From positions 124,001-188,000 of the forward strand of contig NZ_BBRL01000006.1 in NCBI RefSeq assembly GCF_002090135.1: a DNA stretch of 64,000 nt, written 5' to 3'. Position 1 is the stretch's first letter; each line of letters starts with the position of its first letter. The position numbers and the translations under genes were made by a program. Shown here piece by piece: positions 31,327 through 38,638 of the stretch. Source of the stretch: Demequina sp. NBRC 110055 (GTDB lineage Bacteria > Actinomycetota > Actinomycetes > Actinomycetales > Demequinaceae). The notes below the pieces were generated by a model. The model saw only the letters and a program-made list of their open reading frames with translations. It was not told the DNA's origin and ran no database searches.

Positions 31327-32301
31327 ATGAATCTGCTTCTCGACTCCATCAACGAGCTCTTCGCGCCCGCGACGGCGGCTTTCGCCCTCGCCGCGATTGG
31401 CCTCAACTTCCACTTTGGCCTGACCGGCCTGCTCAACATGGGCCACGCCGGCTTCATGCTGCTGGGCATGTACGGGTACGCCATCTCGACGTCGCGCGGA
31501 GCGCCCATCTGGCTCGCCCTCGTCATCGCGATCGTCGTCGCCGCTCTGTTCGGGTTGCTCCTGGGTTGGCCGACGCTGAAGCTCCGCGGCGACTATCTCG
31601 CGATCGCCACCATTTCCGCGGCCGAGTTGGTGCGCTACCTCGGACGATCCAACACCCTGCAGTCGCTGACCGGCGGGTCGACGGGTATTCGAGGCAACGA
31701 CTTCAAGTTCACCTTCGAAGAACTCAGCCCACTTCCGGACGAGAACATCACGTTCCTGTTCTGGACGCGCCACGGCTCGCTGTCGTCGTCGTGGTGGCTC
31801 GTCATCGTCGCGTGGGTCGCGGTCGCGCTCTTCGCACTGCTGTACTGGCAGCTCGCTCGTAGCCCCTGGGGCCGTGTCCTCAAGGGCATCCGCGAGGACG
31901 AGGACGCCGTGCGTGCACTCGGCAAGAACGTCTACTCGTACAAGATGCAGGCCCTCGTCCTCGGTGGCGTCATCGGCGCGCTCGGCGGCGTGCTGTGGGC
32001 CCTCGGCGGCTCGGTGCAACCCGACTCCATGGGTCGCCCGACGACGTTCTGGATCTGGACCCTGCTGCTGCTCGGTGGCGCGGCGACGGTCTTGGGACCC
32101 ATCGTGGGTTCCATGATCTTCTGGATGTCGCTGGTCCTCATCAAGGGCCTCGCATCGGCGTTCATCCCGTCCTCCGTGCTGTCGCCCGTCGAGATCGAAC
32201 CGTTCTCGCTCGTACTCGTCGGCATCACCCTGATGTGCCTGGTGATCTTCCGACCACAGGGAATCCTCGGCAACAAGAGGGAGCTGGCTTTCAATGACTG
32301 A
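31327..32301 (+). CDS. livM: Branched-chain amino acid ABC transporter permease, LivM type
   Basis: Second membrane subunit of the importer. 324 residues with about eight hydrophobic segments, the LivM signature GLNFHFGLTGLLNMGHAGFMLLG near the N terminus, and the NBD-coupling loop region KGIREDEDAVRALGKNVYSYKMQ. The ATG lies 3 bases after the livH stop and the end overlaps livG by 8 bases, so the genes are tightly coupled. Confidence 0.95.
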   Translation: MNLLLDSINELFAPATAAFALAAIGLNFHFGLTGLLNMGHAGFMLLGMYGYAISTSRGAPIWLALVIAIVVAALFGLLLGWPTLKLRGDYLAIATISAAELVRYLGRSNTLQSLTGGSTGIRGNDFKFTFEELSPLPDENITFLFWTRHGSLSSSWWLVIVAWVAVALFALLYWQLARSPWGRVLKGIREDEDAVRALGKNVYSYKMQALVLGGVIGALGGVLWALGGSVQPDSMGRPTTFWIWTLLLLGGAATVLGPIVGSMIFWMSLVLIKGLASAFIPSSVLSPVEIEPFSLVLVGITLMCLVIFRPQGILGNKRELAFND

Positions 32302-33130
32302 CGCATTCGCCTCCGTGCCCCACGAGCCTGGAGCACCGAAGCCCGATCCCATCGTCACCGCGAAGAACGTGCACCGGCACTTCGGCGGCCTCACCGCCGT
32401 CGACGTCGAGCACTTCGAGGTGCAACGCCACCAGATCACCGCGTTGATCGGCCCCAACGGTGCCGGCAAGTCCACGTTCTTCAACCTGCTGACGGGCTTC
32501 GACAAGCCGCAGACGGGTGAGTGGATGTTCAACGGCCACTCGCTCGTGGGCACCTCACCCGCCAAGATCGCGCGTGCCGGCAAGGTGCGTACCTTCCAGC
32601 TCACCAAGGCGCTCAACCGTATGACGGTGCTGGAGAACATGCGACTGGGCGCGGCCCAGCAATCCGGTGAGAACTTCTTCCGCGCACTCGTGCCAGGAAC
32701 GTGGAAGAAGCAAGAGTCCGAGATCACCGACAAGGCCGAGGTTCTCCTCAAGCGCTTCAAGCTGTGGGAGAAGCGCGACGACTACGCCGGCTCGCTCTCG
32801 GGCGGCCAGCGCAAGCTGCTGGAGATGGCGCGCGCGCTCATGTCGGACCCCGAGATGATCATGCTCGACGAGCCGATGGCTGGCGTGAACCCCGCGCTCA
32901 CCGAGTCCCTGCTCGACCACATCGTCGAGCTCAAGGACGAGGGCAAGACCATCCTCTTCGTCGAGCACGATATGCACATGGTGCGCCGCATCTCGGACTG
33001 GGTGGTGGTCATGGCCGAGGGCAAGATCATCGCCGAGGGCCCGCCGCAGACCGTCATGTCCAACCCCGCCGTGCAGGACGCCTACCTGGGCGCCCACCAC
33101 GACACCGATCTCTCGGAGGACGCCTCATGA
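32294..33130 (+). CDS. livG: Branched-chain amino acid ABC transporter ATPase, LivG type
   Basis: First cytoplasmic ATPase. 278 residues: Walker A GPNGAGKST, Q-loop in KVRTFQLTKALNRMTVLENM, signature LSGGQRKLLEMARALM, Walker B IMLDEPMAGVNP, switch His in FVEHDMHMV. These are the LivG forms (LENM after the Q-loop, AGVNP). It overlaps livM by 8 bases and livF by 4. Confidence 0.96.
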   Translation: MTDAFASVPHEPGAPKPDPIVTAKNVHRHFGGLTAVDVEHFEVQRHQITALIGPNGAGKSTFFNLLTGFDKPQTGEWMFNGHSLVGTSPAKIARAGKVRTFQLTKALNRMTVLENMRLGAAQQSGENFFRALVPGTWKKQESEITDKAEVLLKRFKLWEKRDDYAGSLSGGQRKLLEMARALMSDPEMIMLDEPMAGVNPALTESLLDHIVELKDEGKTILFVEHDMHMVRRISDWVVVMAEGKIIAEGPPQTVMSNPAVQDAYLGAHHDTDLSEDAS

Positions 33131-33855
33131 GCGACGCCCCCGTCATCGTCCACGCCGACGACCTCTACGCCGGATATCTGCCCGGCATCGACATCCTCAA
33201 CGGCTGCTCCATGGAGGTCCGTGAGGGTGAGCTCATCGGCATCATCGGCCCCAACGGCGCTGGTAAGTCGACGTTCCTCAAGTCGCTGTTCGGCCTCGTC
33301 CCCATTCGCGCGGGGTCGGTCAAGCTCGGCGACGAGGACATCACCAACATGCGCGCGGACGAGCTGGTCCAACGCGGCATCGGGTTCGTGCCCCAGAACA
33401 ACAACGTGTTCCCCTCGCTCACCGTGATGGAGAACATGGAGATGGGCACCTATCAGAATCCGAAGGCGTTCAAGGCGGCGTGGTCGCGGATCGGGGACCT
33501 GTTCCCCAAGCTCGTGGACCGCAAGAACCAACGTGCGGGATCGCTGTCCGGCGGTGAGCGTCAGATGGTCGCGATGGGCCGTGCGCTCATGATGGACCCG
33601 AAGGTGCTGCTCCTCGACGAACCCTCCGCGGGTCTGTCGCCCGACCGTCAGGACGAGACCTTCGTGCGCACGCGCGAGATCAACAAGACCGGCGTCACGG
33701 TCATCATGGTCGAGCAGAACGCCCGCCGCTGCCTGCAGATCTGCCACCGCGGCTACGTGCTCGACCAGGGCACGACCGCGTACACGGCAAGCGGTCAGGA
33801 GCTCCTGAAGGACCCCAAGGTCATCGAGCTCTACCTGGGCACGCTCGGGGCGTAA
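33127..33855 (+). CDS. livF: Branched-chain amino acid ABC transporter ATPase, LivF type
   Basis: Second ATPase. 242 residues starting MSDAPVIVHADDLYAGY, with Walker A GPNGAGKST, FVPQNNNVFPSLTVMENM, signature LSGGERQMVAMGRALM, Walker B LLLDEPSAGLSP and a C-terminal KVIELYLGTLGA. The start ATG overlaps the livG stop; earlier ATGs in this frame lie inside livG and are not real. It ends the livHMGF run and is followed by a terminator. Confidence 0.96.
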   Translation: MSDAPVIVHADDLYAGYLPGIDILNGCSMEVREGELIGIIGPNGAGKSTFLKSLFGLVPIRAGSVKLGDEDITNMRADELVQRGIGFVPQNNNVFPSLTVMENMEMGTYQNPKAFKAAWSRIGDLFPKLVDRKNQRAGSLSGGERQMVAMGRALMMDPKVLLLDEPSAGLSPDRQDETFVRTREINKTGVTVIMVEQNARRCLQICHRGYVLDQGTTAYTASGQELLKDPKVIELYLGTLGA

Positions 33856-33877
33856 CTCCCCCGTCGCTGTCTCCACT

Positions 33878-33906
33878 GCGCCCCGTCGGCTTGGCCGGCG
33901 GGGCGC
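33878..33906 (+). terminator. Terminator of livHMGF
   Basis: 13-bp stem with one G-T wobble (33878-33890 with 33894-33906), 3-base loop, 22 bases past the livF stop. Confidence 0.75.
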
Positions 33907-34022
33907 TGTGCTGCGCGTGGGCGGGTGGGGCCTGGGGCAGGGCCGGCGGGGTCGGGATGTGTTGGCGGTCCAGCCCGACAAGTCGCGCTGGGCCGGGCTC
34001 GAGAGCCGATATCTGCACACGC

Positions 34023-34048
34023 GCCCGTCATACGCAGGAATGACGGGC
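34023..34048. repeat. 9-bp inverted repeat
   Basis: GCCCGTCAT (34023-34031) and ATGACGGGC (34040-34048) around 8 bases. It could be a second terminator or a remnant of a small palindromic element; neither is shown. Confidence 0.5.
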
Positions 34049-34052
34049 GGGA

Positions 34053-34110
34053 CGGCGTGCGGTGGCACGCGCGTGGCCGGTCGGCGTGCGGTGGCACGCG
34101 CGTGGCCGGT
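34053..34110 (+). repeat. Perfect 29-base tandem duplication
   Basis: Two identical adjacent 29-base units (34053-34081 and 34082-34110) with no spacer. They begin CGGCGTGCGG and end GTGGCCGGT. Probably replication slippage in non-coding DNA. Confidence 0.85.
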
Positions 34111-34275
34111 CGGATGGCCGATACCGCGGCAGCGGTCGTATCCACGCATCGACCGCGTGGAAAGCCGGCTGAGCGCCCCTATGCGGGCAATCAGCCCAGT
34201 GACCGCGCCCCGCCTCGCGCGCGTGCGGCCGATGTCCCGGCTGGGTCGCCCACCACGACGCGGCAGATACACGAA

Positions 34276-34303
34276 GAGGGCCCCGGCCGAAGCCGGGGCC
34301 CTC
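34276..34303 (-). terminator. Terminator of livK
   Basis: Perfect 12-bp GC-rich stem (34276-34287 with 34292-34303) with loop CGAA, 27 bases past the livK stop on the minus strand. It can also act on read-through from the plus strand. Confidence 0.8.
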
Positions 34304-34330
34304 CCCTAGTGCTGTGCTAGATCACGAGGA

Positions 34331-35614
34331 TCAGGAGGCGGGAACCTCACCGAAGACCTCGGAGACCCAGTTCTGCACGTTGTTCTCGTCGTACTGGTAG
34401 ACACCGACGTACGCGGCCGAGGGGTCGTTGGCGTCGTTGAACGGGCCCACGCCGGAGACGGCCTGGTAGTTGATCTCTTCGCCAGCCTCGAGCAGCTCGG
34501 CGCACTCGGCGAAGCCGGTGCACTCGGTGCCGCCAGTGGCGCCCGACACGGCCGCCATCGACGACTGGATCGAGGGACCGTCCGTGGCACCAGCGTGGAC
34601 CGCGGCGAGCGCGACCAGCATGGTGGCGTCGTAGGACTCGGGACCGTAGGCGAGCGAGTCGAGCGTCTCGCCATAGGCCTCCTCGAGGCGCGTGGCGAAC
34701 TCGTCCGAGGCCTGAGCACCGGGGATGGTGCCCTGAGCACCCTCGATGGCGCCCGGGTCAAGGTCGGCCGAGTAGTCGGCGGTGTTACCGTCCGTCATGT
34801 ACAGCGTGGCGGGGTCCATGCCAGCGGCCAGCAGCTCGGGAAGGATCTGCTTGGTCTGGTCGAACGCGATCACCACGAGCGCGTCGGGGTCGGTCGCCAT
34901 GACGGCCTCGACCTCGGCCGAGAAGTTCGTGGCGGCCGGGTCGAACTCCTCGCCCGGGTTACCGTACGTGATGGTGCCGCCGGCCTCTTCGACCGTCGAC
35001 TTGATGACGTCGCGCAGACCGGTGCCGTAGTCCTCGTTGAACACGAGGATGCCGACGTTGGTGTGGCCGTCGTCGAGGATGAGGTTGGCGAGCGCGTTGC
35101 CCTGCACGGAGTCCGGCGGAGCAGTGCGGAAGAAGAAGTCGTTATAGCCCGACAGCGACGTCGCGGTGTTCGCGGGCGAGACCTGAACGACCTCGGCCGC
35201 CATCACGTCGTCGATGAAGTTCAGCGTCACGGCCGACGAGGCCGCGCCGATGATCGCGGAGACGCCGTTCGAGATCAGGCCGGAGGCCGTCTGCGGGGCG
35301 ATCTGCGCCTGCTGCGTGTCGGACGAGTCGCCGTGCTCCACCTCGACGTCGGCGCCGAGCACACCGCCGGCCTCGTTGATCTCCTGGATCGCGAGGTCAA
35401 CGCCGGCAACCTCGGGCGGGCCGAGGAAGGCGAGCGAACCGGTCAGCGGCAGCACCGTGCCGATCTTCAGAGCTTCGGTCGAACCGGTGGCCTCGGTGCC
35501 GCCCGTGGCCGACTCGGAGCTCTCGGGCTCAGCGTCGGTCGAGCAGGCCGCGAGGGCCAGCGAAGCGGCGGCCGCAAAGGCCGCGCCCCGCGCGATGGTG
35601 TTCCATCGTGCCAT
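34331..35614 (-). CDS. livK: Branched-chain amino acid ABC transporter substrate-binding lipoprotein
   Basis: Periplasmic-binding-protein-type receptor (LivK/peripla_BP_6 family), lipid-anchored outside the membrane. 427 residues. The signal sequence ends in the lipobox LALAAC with Cys24, followed by a Ser/Glu/Thr-rich linker, then IGTVLPLTGSLAFLGPPEVAGVDLAIQEINEAGGV, the classic start of the family. I chose ATG 35614, with GGAGGG 8 bases upstream. It faces livHMGF across the gap, so receptor and transporter are transcribed separately. Confidence 0.93.
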   Translation of the reverse strand: MARWNTIARGAAFAAAASLALAACSTDAEPESSESATGGTEATGSTEALKIGTVLPLTGSLAFLGPPEVAGVDLAIQEINEAGGVLGADVEVEHGDSSDTQQAQIAPQTASGLISNGVSAIIGAASSAVTLNFIDDVMAAEVVQVSPANTATSLSGYNDFFFRTAPPDSVQGNALANLILDDGHTNVGILVFNEDYGTGLRDVIKSTVEEAGGTITYGNPGEEFDPAATNFSAEVEAVMATDPDALVVIAFDQTKQILPELLAAGMDPATLYMTDGNTADYSADLDPGAIEGAQGTIPGAQASDEFATRLEEAYGETLDSLAYGPESYDATMLVALAAVHAGATDGPSIQSSMAAVSGATGGTECTGFAECAELLEAGEEINYQAVSGVGPFNDANDPSAAYVGVYQYDENNVQNWVSEVFGEVPAS

Positions 35615-35633
35615 GTTGTGTTCCCTCCACACT

Positions 35634-35650
35634 GACATTGCTTGTCAGCC
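35634..35650. promoter_or_regulatory. Palindrome upstream of livK
   Basis: CTGACA-TTGCT-TGTCAG, 6-base perfect arms, ending 20 bases before the livK start codon. A possible operator or small leader hairpin. A TAACGT sequence further upstream could be a -10. Confidence 0.35.
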
Positions 35651-35757
35651 TTGTCGCCCCAAGGACGGTCCCTGGCGGCGATGGGTTCACGTTACCGACC
35701 ATTCATTTCCAGTGGGGGTCCTGATCATCACGATTCTGTGACCTGGCAGATATGCAA

Positions 35758-35790
35758 AAGGCGCGTGTCGACCGTATCGACACGCGCCTT
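35758..35790 (-). terminator. Terminator of pdtaR
   Basis: Perfect 14-bp stem (35758-35771 with 35777-35790) and 5-base loop, followed on the minus strand by TTTTG. It begins 14 bases past the pdtaR stop. Confidence 0.85.
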
Positions 35791-35803
35791 GGGGCGAATG
35801 ATC

Positions 35804-36430
35804 CTACTTTCCGCCCATTTGCTCGATGACGGCCTCCGCGACCTCCTTCATCGTAAGGCGGCGGTCCATCGACGTCTTCTGGATCCAGCGGAACGACTCG
35901 GGCTCGTTGAGCTTCATCTTCTCCATCAGCAGGCCCTTGGCGCGCTCGACCTTCTTGCGGGTCTCCATGCGCTCGTTGATGTCCGCGATCTCCGACTCGA
36001 GGGCGCGGATCTCCGAGAACCGCGACGCGGCGATCTCGACGGCGGGCAGCAGGTCGGCCGGCGTGAACGGCTTGACGACGTAGGCCATGGCACCGGCGTC
36101 GCGGGCGCGCTCGACGAGTTCGGTCTGCGAGAACGCCGTCAGCAGCACGACGGGAGCGACACGCTCGGCGGCGATCTGCTCGGCGGCGGTGATGCCGTCC
36201 ATGACGGGCATCTTGATGTCCATGACGACGACGTCGGGCTTGTGCTCCTTGGCCAGCGCGACGCCCTCCTCACCGTTGGCGCCCTCACCGACCACGTCGT
36301 AGCCGCCCTCGCGGAGCGTCTCGACGATGTCCATACGGATCAGGGCCTCGTCCTCGGCAACGACGGCGCGGCGCTTCCTCGCTCCGCTCGTGGGGGCGAC
36401 GGTCTCGGGTGTGTTCTTGGCTTCGGTCAC
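35804..36430 (-). CDS. pdtaR: ANTAR-domain response regulator (PdtaR family)
   Basis: Two-component regulator that acts on RNA by binding tandem hairpins and preventing termination. 208 residues: receiver domain (about 20-140) with phospho-acceptor Asp71 in VVVMDIKMPVMDG, Thr in LLTAFSQ and Lys in YVVKPF, then a coiled linker and the ANTAR domain (about 150-208, KGLLMEKMKLNEPESFRWIQKTSMD). The start is GTG 36430, with TAGGCT 7 bases upstream (leaderless). It is divergent from the tRNA-Leu gene, 23 bases away. Its sensor kinase is not in the window. Confidence 0.95.
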   Translation of the reverse strand: MTEAKNTPETVAPTSGARKRRAVVAEDEALIRMDIVETLREGGYDVVGEGANGEEGVALAKEHKPDVVVMDIKMPVMDGITAAEQIAAERVAPVVLLTAFSQTELVERARDAGAMAYVVKPFTPADLLPAVEIAASRFSEIRALESEIADINERMETRKKVERAKGLLMEKMKLNEPESFRWIQKTSMDRRLTMKEVAEAVIEQMGGK

Positions 36431-36437
36431 AGGCGCT

Positions 36438-36443
36438 AGCCTA
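36438..36443 (-). promoter_or_regulatory. Predicted -10 element of pdtaR
   Basis: TAGGCT on the minus strand, 7 bases before GTG 36430. Its -35 position would fall inside the tRNA gene. Confidence 0.45.
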
Positions 36444-36453
36444 GTCTCCGGAC

Positions 36454-36530
36454 GCCCCGATAGCCCAACTGGCAGAGGCATACGGCTCAAACCCGTACCA
36501 GTGTGGGTTCGAATCCCACTCGGGGCACCA
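36454..36530 (+). tRNA. tRNA-Leu (anticodon CAA), short variable loop
   Basis: Cloverleaf read by hand: acceptor GCCCCGA/TCGGGGC, D-arm GCC/GGC with an 11-base loop, anticodon stem TACGG/CCGTA around CTCAAAC (anticodon CAA, reads UUG), variable segment CCAGT, T-arm GTGGG-TTCGAAT-CCCAC, discriminator A, encoded CCA. 77 bases including CCA. Leucine tRNAs normally have a long variable arm; here it is 5 bases, so this looks like a class I tRNA. All stems pair well, so it is unlikely to be a pseudogene. Confidence 0.88.
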
Positions 36531-36537
36531 GAGAACG

Positions 36538-36580
36538 GCATCGGCCCTGGTGAGAGCAATCGCTTTCCCAGGGCCGATGC
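36538..36580 (+). terminator. Terminator of tRNA-Leu
   Basis: Perfect 13-bp stem (36538-36550 with 36568-36580), 8 bases past the tRNA. Its left arm contains the GGCATCGGCC repeat motif. Confidence 0.8.
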
Positions 36581-36647
36581 TGTGTTGGGGGCCCATCCTC
36601 GGGTCGCCGCCTGCGATACTCGTCGGAGAATCGAAGGAGGTTGACCG

Positions 36648-37103
36648 ATGGCACGCATCGCCTCGCGACACATTGCGCTCGTCGCGCACGACAACAAGAA
36701 GGTCGAACTACTCGAGTGGGCGAGCTTCAACAAGGGCTCCCTCGCGCCGCATCATCTGTATGCGACGGGGACCACCGGCACGCTGCTTGAATACGAGCTG
36801 GGTCTGCCCGTTCACCGCTTCCTGTCCGGCCCGGTCGGCGGTGACCAGCAGATTGGCGCCAAGATCGCGGAGGGCGGCATCGACATGCTGGTGTTCCTGT
36901 GGGATCCGCTGGAGGCCCAGCCCCACGATCCCGACGTGAAGGCACTGCTGCGCCTGGGAGCCGTGTGGAACATCCCCATGGCCTCGAATATCGCCACCGC
37001 GGACTTCCTGATCTCCTCTCCCCTGTTCCGCGAGGATTACCAGAGAGCGAAGCCCACCCTGCCCGACCGCGACGCCGCCACCTTCGCCCCCCAGCGCGAC
37101 TAA
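36648..37103 (+). CDS. mgsA: Methylglyoxal synthase
   Basis: Converts dihydroxyacetone phosphate to methylglyoxal and phosphate, a bypass used when phosphate is short or sugar phosphates accumulate. 151 residues. Motifs: ALVAHDNKK (11-19), TGTTGTLLE and the signature [17 protein letters not shown], with the catalytic Asp in GGDQQ, then [19 protein letters not shown] with the very good Shine-Dalgarno AGGAGG 7 bases upstream. It converges on pyk, a glycolytic gene whose flux it bypasses. Confidence 0.95.
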   Translation: MARIASRHIALVAHDNKKVELLEWASFNKGSLAPHHLYATGTTGTLLEYELGLPVHRFLSGPVGGDQQIGAKIAEGGIDMLVFLWDPLEAQPHDPDVKALLRLGAVWNIPMASNIATADFLISSPLFREDYQRAKPTLPDRDAATFAPQRD

Positions 37104-37104
37104 G

Positions 37105-37118
37105 CCACGGCATCGGCC
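37105..37118 (-). repeat. Dispersed 14-mer GGCCGATGCCGTGG, copy 2
   Basis: Exact copy, minus orientation, one base after the mgsA stop codon, in the mgsA-pyk gap. Confidence 0.7.
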
Positions 37119-37141
37119 GTCCGCGCGGCCGACGACGGCGA

Positions 37142-37175
37142 AGGGCCCGCCACACCTGACGGTGTGGCGGGCCCT
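37142..37175. terminator. Bidirectional terminator between mgsA and pyk
   Basis: Perfect 15-bp stem (37142-37156 with 37161-37175), loop TGAC, between two converging genes. Confidence 0.85.
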
Positions 37176-37194
37176 GTGCGTCGGGTCCGGGGCG

Positions 37195-38616
37195 TTAGCC
37201 GCGCACCTGACCGATCTTGTGCACGAACACCGAGTTGGTGGTGCCGGGGATGCCCACCGGGGTACCGGAGACGACCACCACGTAGTCGCCGTCCTCCACC
37301 AGACCATCGGCCTTCAGCGCGGCGTCGACCATGTTGACCATGTCATCCGCCGTCTCGGCGCGGTCCACGACGCGCGCGTTCACGCCCCACGTCAGCGCGA
37401 GGCGCTTCTGAGTCTTGGGGTCGGGGGTGAAGGCGAGCATCGGCACCGACGGGCGCAGGCGGGCCATACGGACCGCCGAGTCGCCGGACTGCGTGAAGGT
37501 GACGATGTACTTGATGTCCAGGACGTCGGCGATCTCGGCCGCCGCGTGGGTCACGGCGCCACCACGCGTCTTGGGGGTGGTGAGGAAGGGCGCGATGCGC
37601 GAGTACCCCTTCTCCTCCGTGTTGCGCACGATGCGGGCCATGGTCTCGACGGTGACAATCGGGAAGTCACCGACCGAGGTCTCGCCCGAAAGCATCACCG
37701 CGTCGGTGCCGTCGAGGATGGCGTTGGCGCAGTCCGAGGTCTCGGCGCGGGTCGGCACCGGCGAGTGGGTCATCGACTCGAGCACCTGGGTGGCGACGAT
37801 GACGGGCTTCGCGTAGGCGCGGCACAGCTCGATGGCACGCTTCTGAACGAGCGGCACCTCTTCGAGCGGCAGCTCCACACCAAGGTCACCACGGGCGACC
37901 ATGATGCCGTCGAACGCGTCGACGATCTCCTCGAGGTTGTCGACGGCCTGAGGCTTCTCGACCTTGGCGACGACGGGAAGGGTGATGCCCTCCTCGGCCA
38001 TGATGCGGGCGACGTCCTCGTAGTCCTTGGCGGATCGCACGAACGACAGCGCGATGAAGTCCGCGCCGATGTTGAGGCCCCAGCGCAGGTCGTCCTCGTC
38101 CTTCTCGGACAGCGCGGGCACCGAGACGGACACACCGGGCAGGTTGATGCCCTTGTTGTTCGACACGGGGCCGGGAACGACGACCTTGGTGACGACGTCG
38201 GTGCCGTCGACCACGTCGGTGACCTCGAGGCGAACCTTGCCGTCGTCGATCAGCAGCGTGTCGCCGGGCGAGCAGTCACCGGGCAGGCCCTTGAAGGTGG
38301 TGCCGCAAATGTCCTTGGTGCCCTCGACGTCGCGCGTCGTGATGGTGAACACGTCACCCACGGCAAGCTCGTGGGGGCCGTTCGCGAACTTCTCGAGACG
38401 GATCTTGGGGCCCTGCAGGTCCACCAGCACCGCCACGTTCCGCCCGGCCTCCTGGGCCGCCTGGCGGACGTTGTTGTACACCGCCTCGTGCTCCTCGGTC
38501 GAGCCGTGCGAGCGGTTGATACGGGCAACGTCCATGCCCGCGTTCACCAGCTCGCGCATCCGCTCGATCGGCGCGGTGGCCGGCCCGATGGTGCAGACGA
38601 TCTTCGCTTTACGCAT
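37195..38616 (-). CDS. pyk: Pyruvate kinase
   Basis: Makes pyruvate and ATP from phosphoenolpyruvate. 473 residues: MRKAKIVCTIGPA at the start, the MNRSHG-like INRSHG loop, the active-site signature PVVAKVEKPQAVDNLEEI with the catalytic Lys, DGIMVARGDLGVE, ATQVLESM, and the C-terminal regulatory domain. I chose ATG 38616, with GGAG just upstream; a TTG three codons earlier is in frame. It follows gltD with a 22-base gap. Confidence 0.97.
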   Translation of the reverse strand: MRKAKIVCTIGPATAPIERMRELVNAGMDVARINRSHGSTEEHEAVYNNVRQAAQEAGRNVAVLVDLQGPKIRLEKFANGPHELAVGDVFTITTRDVEGTKDICGTTFKGLPGDCSPGDTLLIDDGKVRLEVTDVVDGTDVVTKVVVPGPVSNNKGINLPGVSVSVPALSEKDEDDLRWGLNIGADFIALSFVRSAKDYEDVARIMAEEGITLPVVAKVEKPQAVDNLEEIVDAFDGIMVARGDLGVELPLEEVPLVQKRAIELCRAYAKPVIVATQVLESMTHSPVPTRAETSDCANAILDGTDAVMLSGETSVGDFPIVTVETMARIVRNTEEKGYSRIAPFLTTPKTRGGAVTHAAAEIADVLDIKYIVTFTQSGDSAVRMARLRPSVPMLAFTPDPKTQKRLALTWGVNARVVDRAETADDMVNMVDAALKADGLVEDGDYVVVVSGTPVGIPGTTNSVFVHKIGQVRG

Positions 38617-38638
38617 GTTCTCCAACCTCAGTCGTATG

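Larger units (their letters stand above)
33907..34275. other. Non-coding stretch between livF and livK
   Basis: About 370 bases with no supportable gene: the open frames here have no ribosome site and code for Arg/Pro/Gly-rich shadow peptides. It holds a 9-bp hairpin, a 29-base perfect tandem duplication, and otherwise GC-rich sequence. It is the only gap over 300 bases in the window. Confidence 0.7.

Noticed and set aside
30757-32760. A 2-kb open frame opposite livH, livM and livG
   Set aside because: Low-complexity, highly charged translation, antisense to three well-supported transporter genes.
34053-34110. The 29-base duplication as a CRISPR remnant
   Set aside because: The two units touch with no spacer and there are no cas genes in the window.
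33908-34309. Open frames in the gap between livF and livK
   Set aside because: No ribosome site, translation rich in Arg, Pro and Gly, and the frame runs through the 29-base duplication and into the livK terminator.
36454-36530. tRNA pseudogene
   Set aside because: Acceptor, anticodon and T stems pair perfectly, CCA is encoded and a terminator follows; only the variable arm is unusual.
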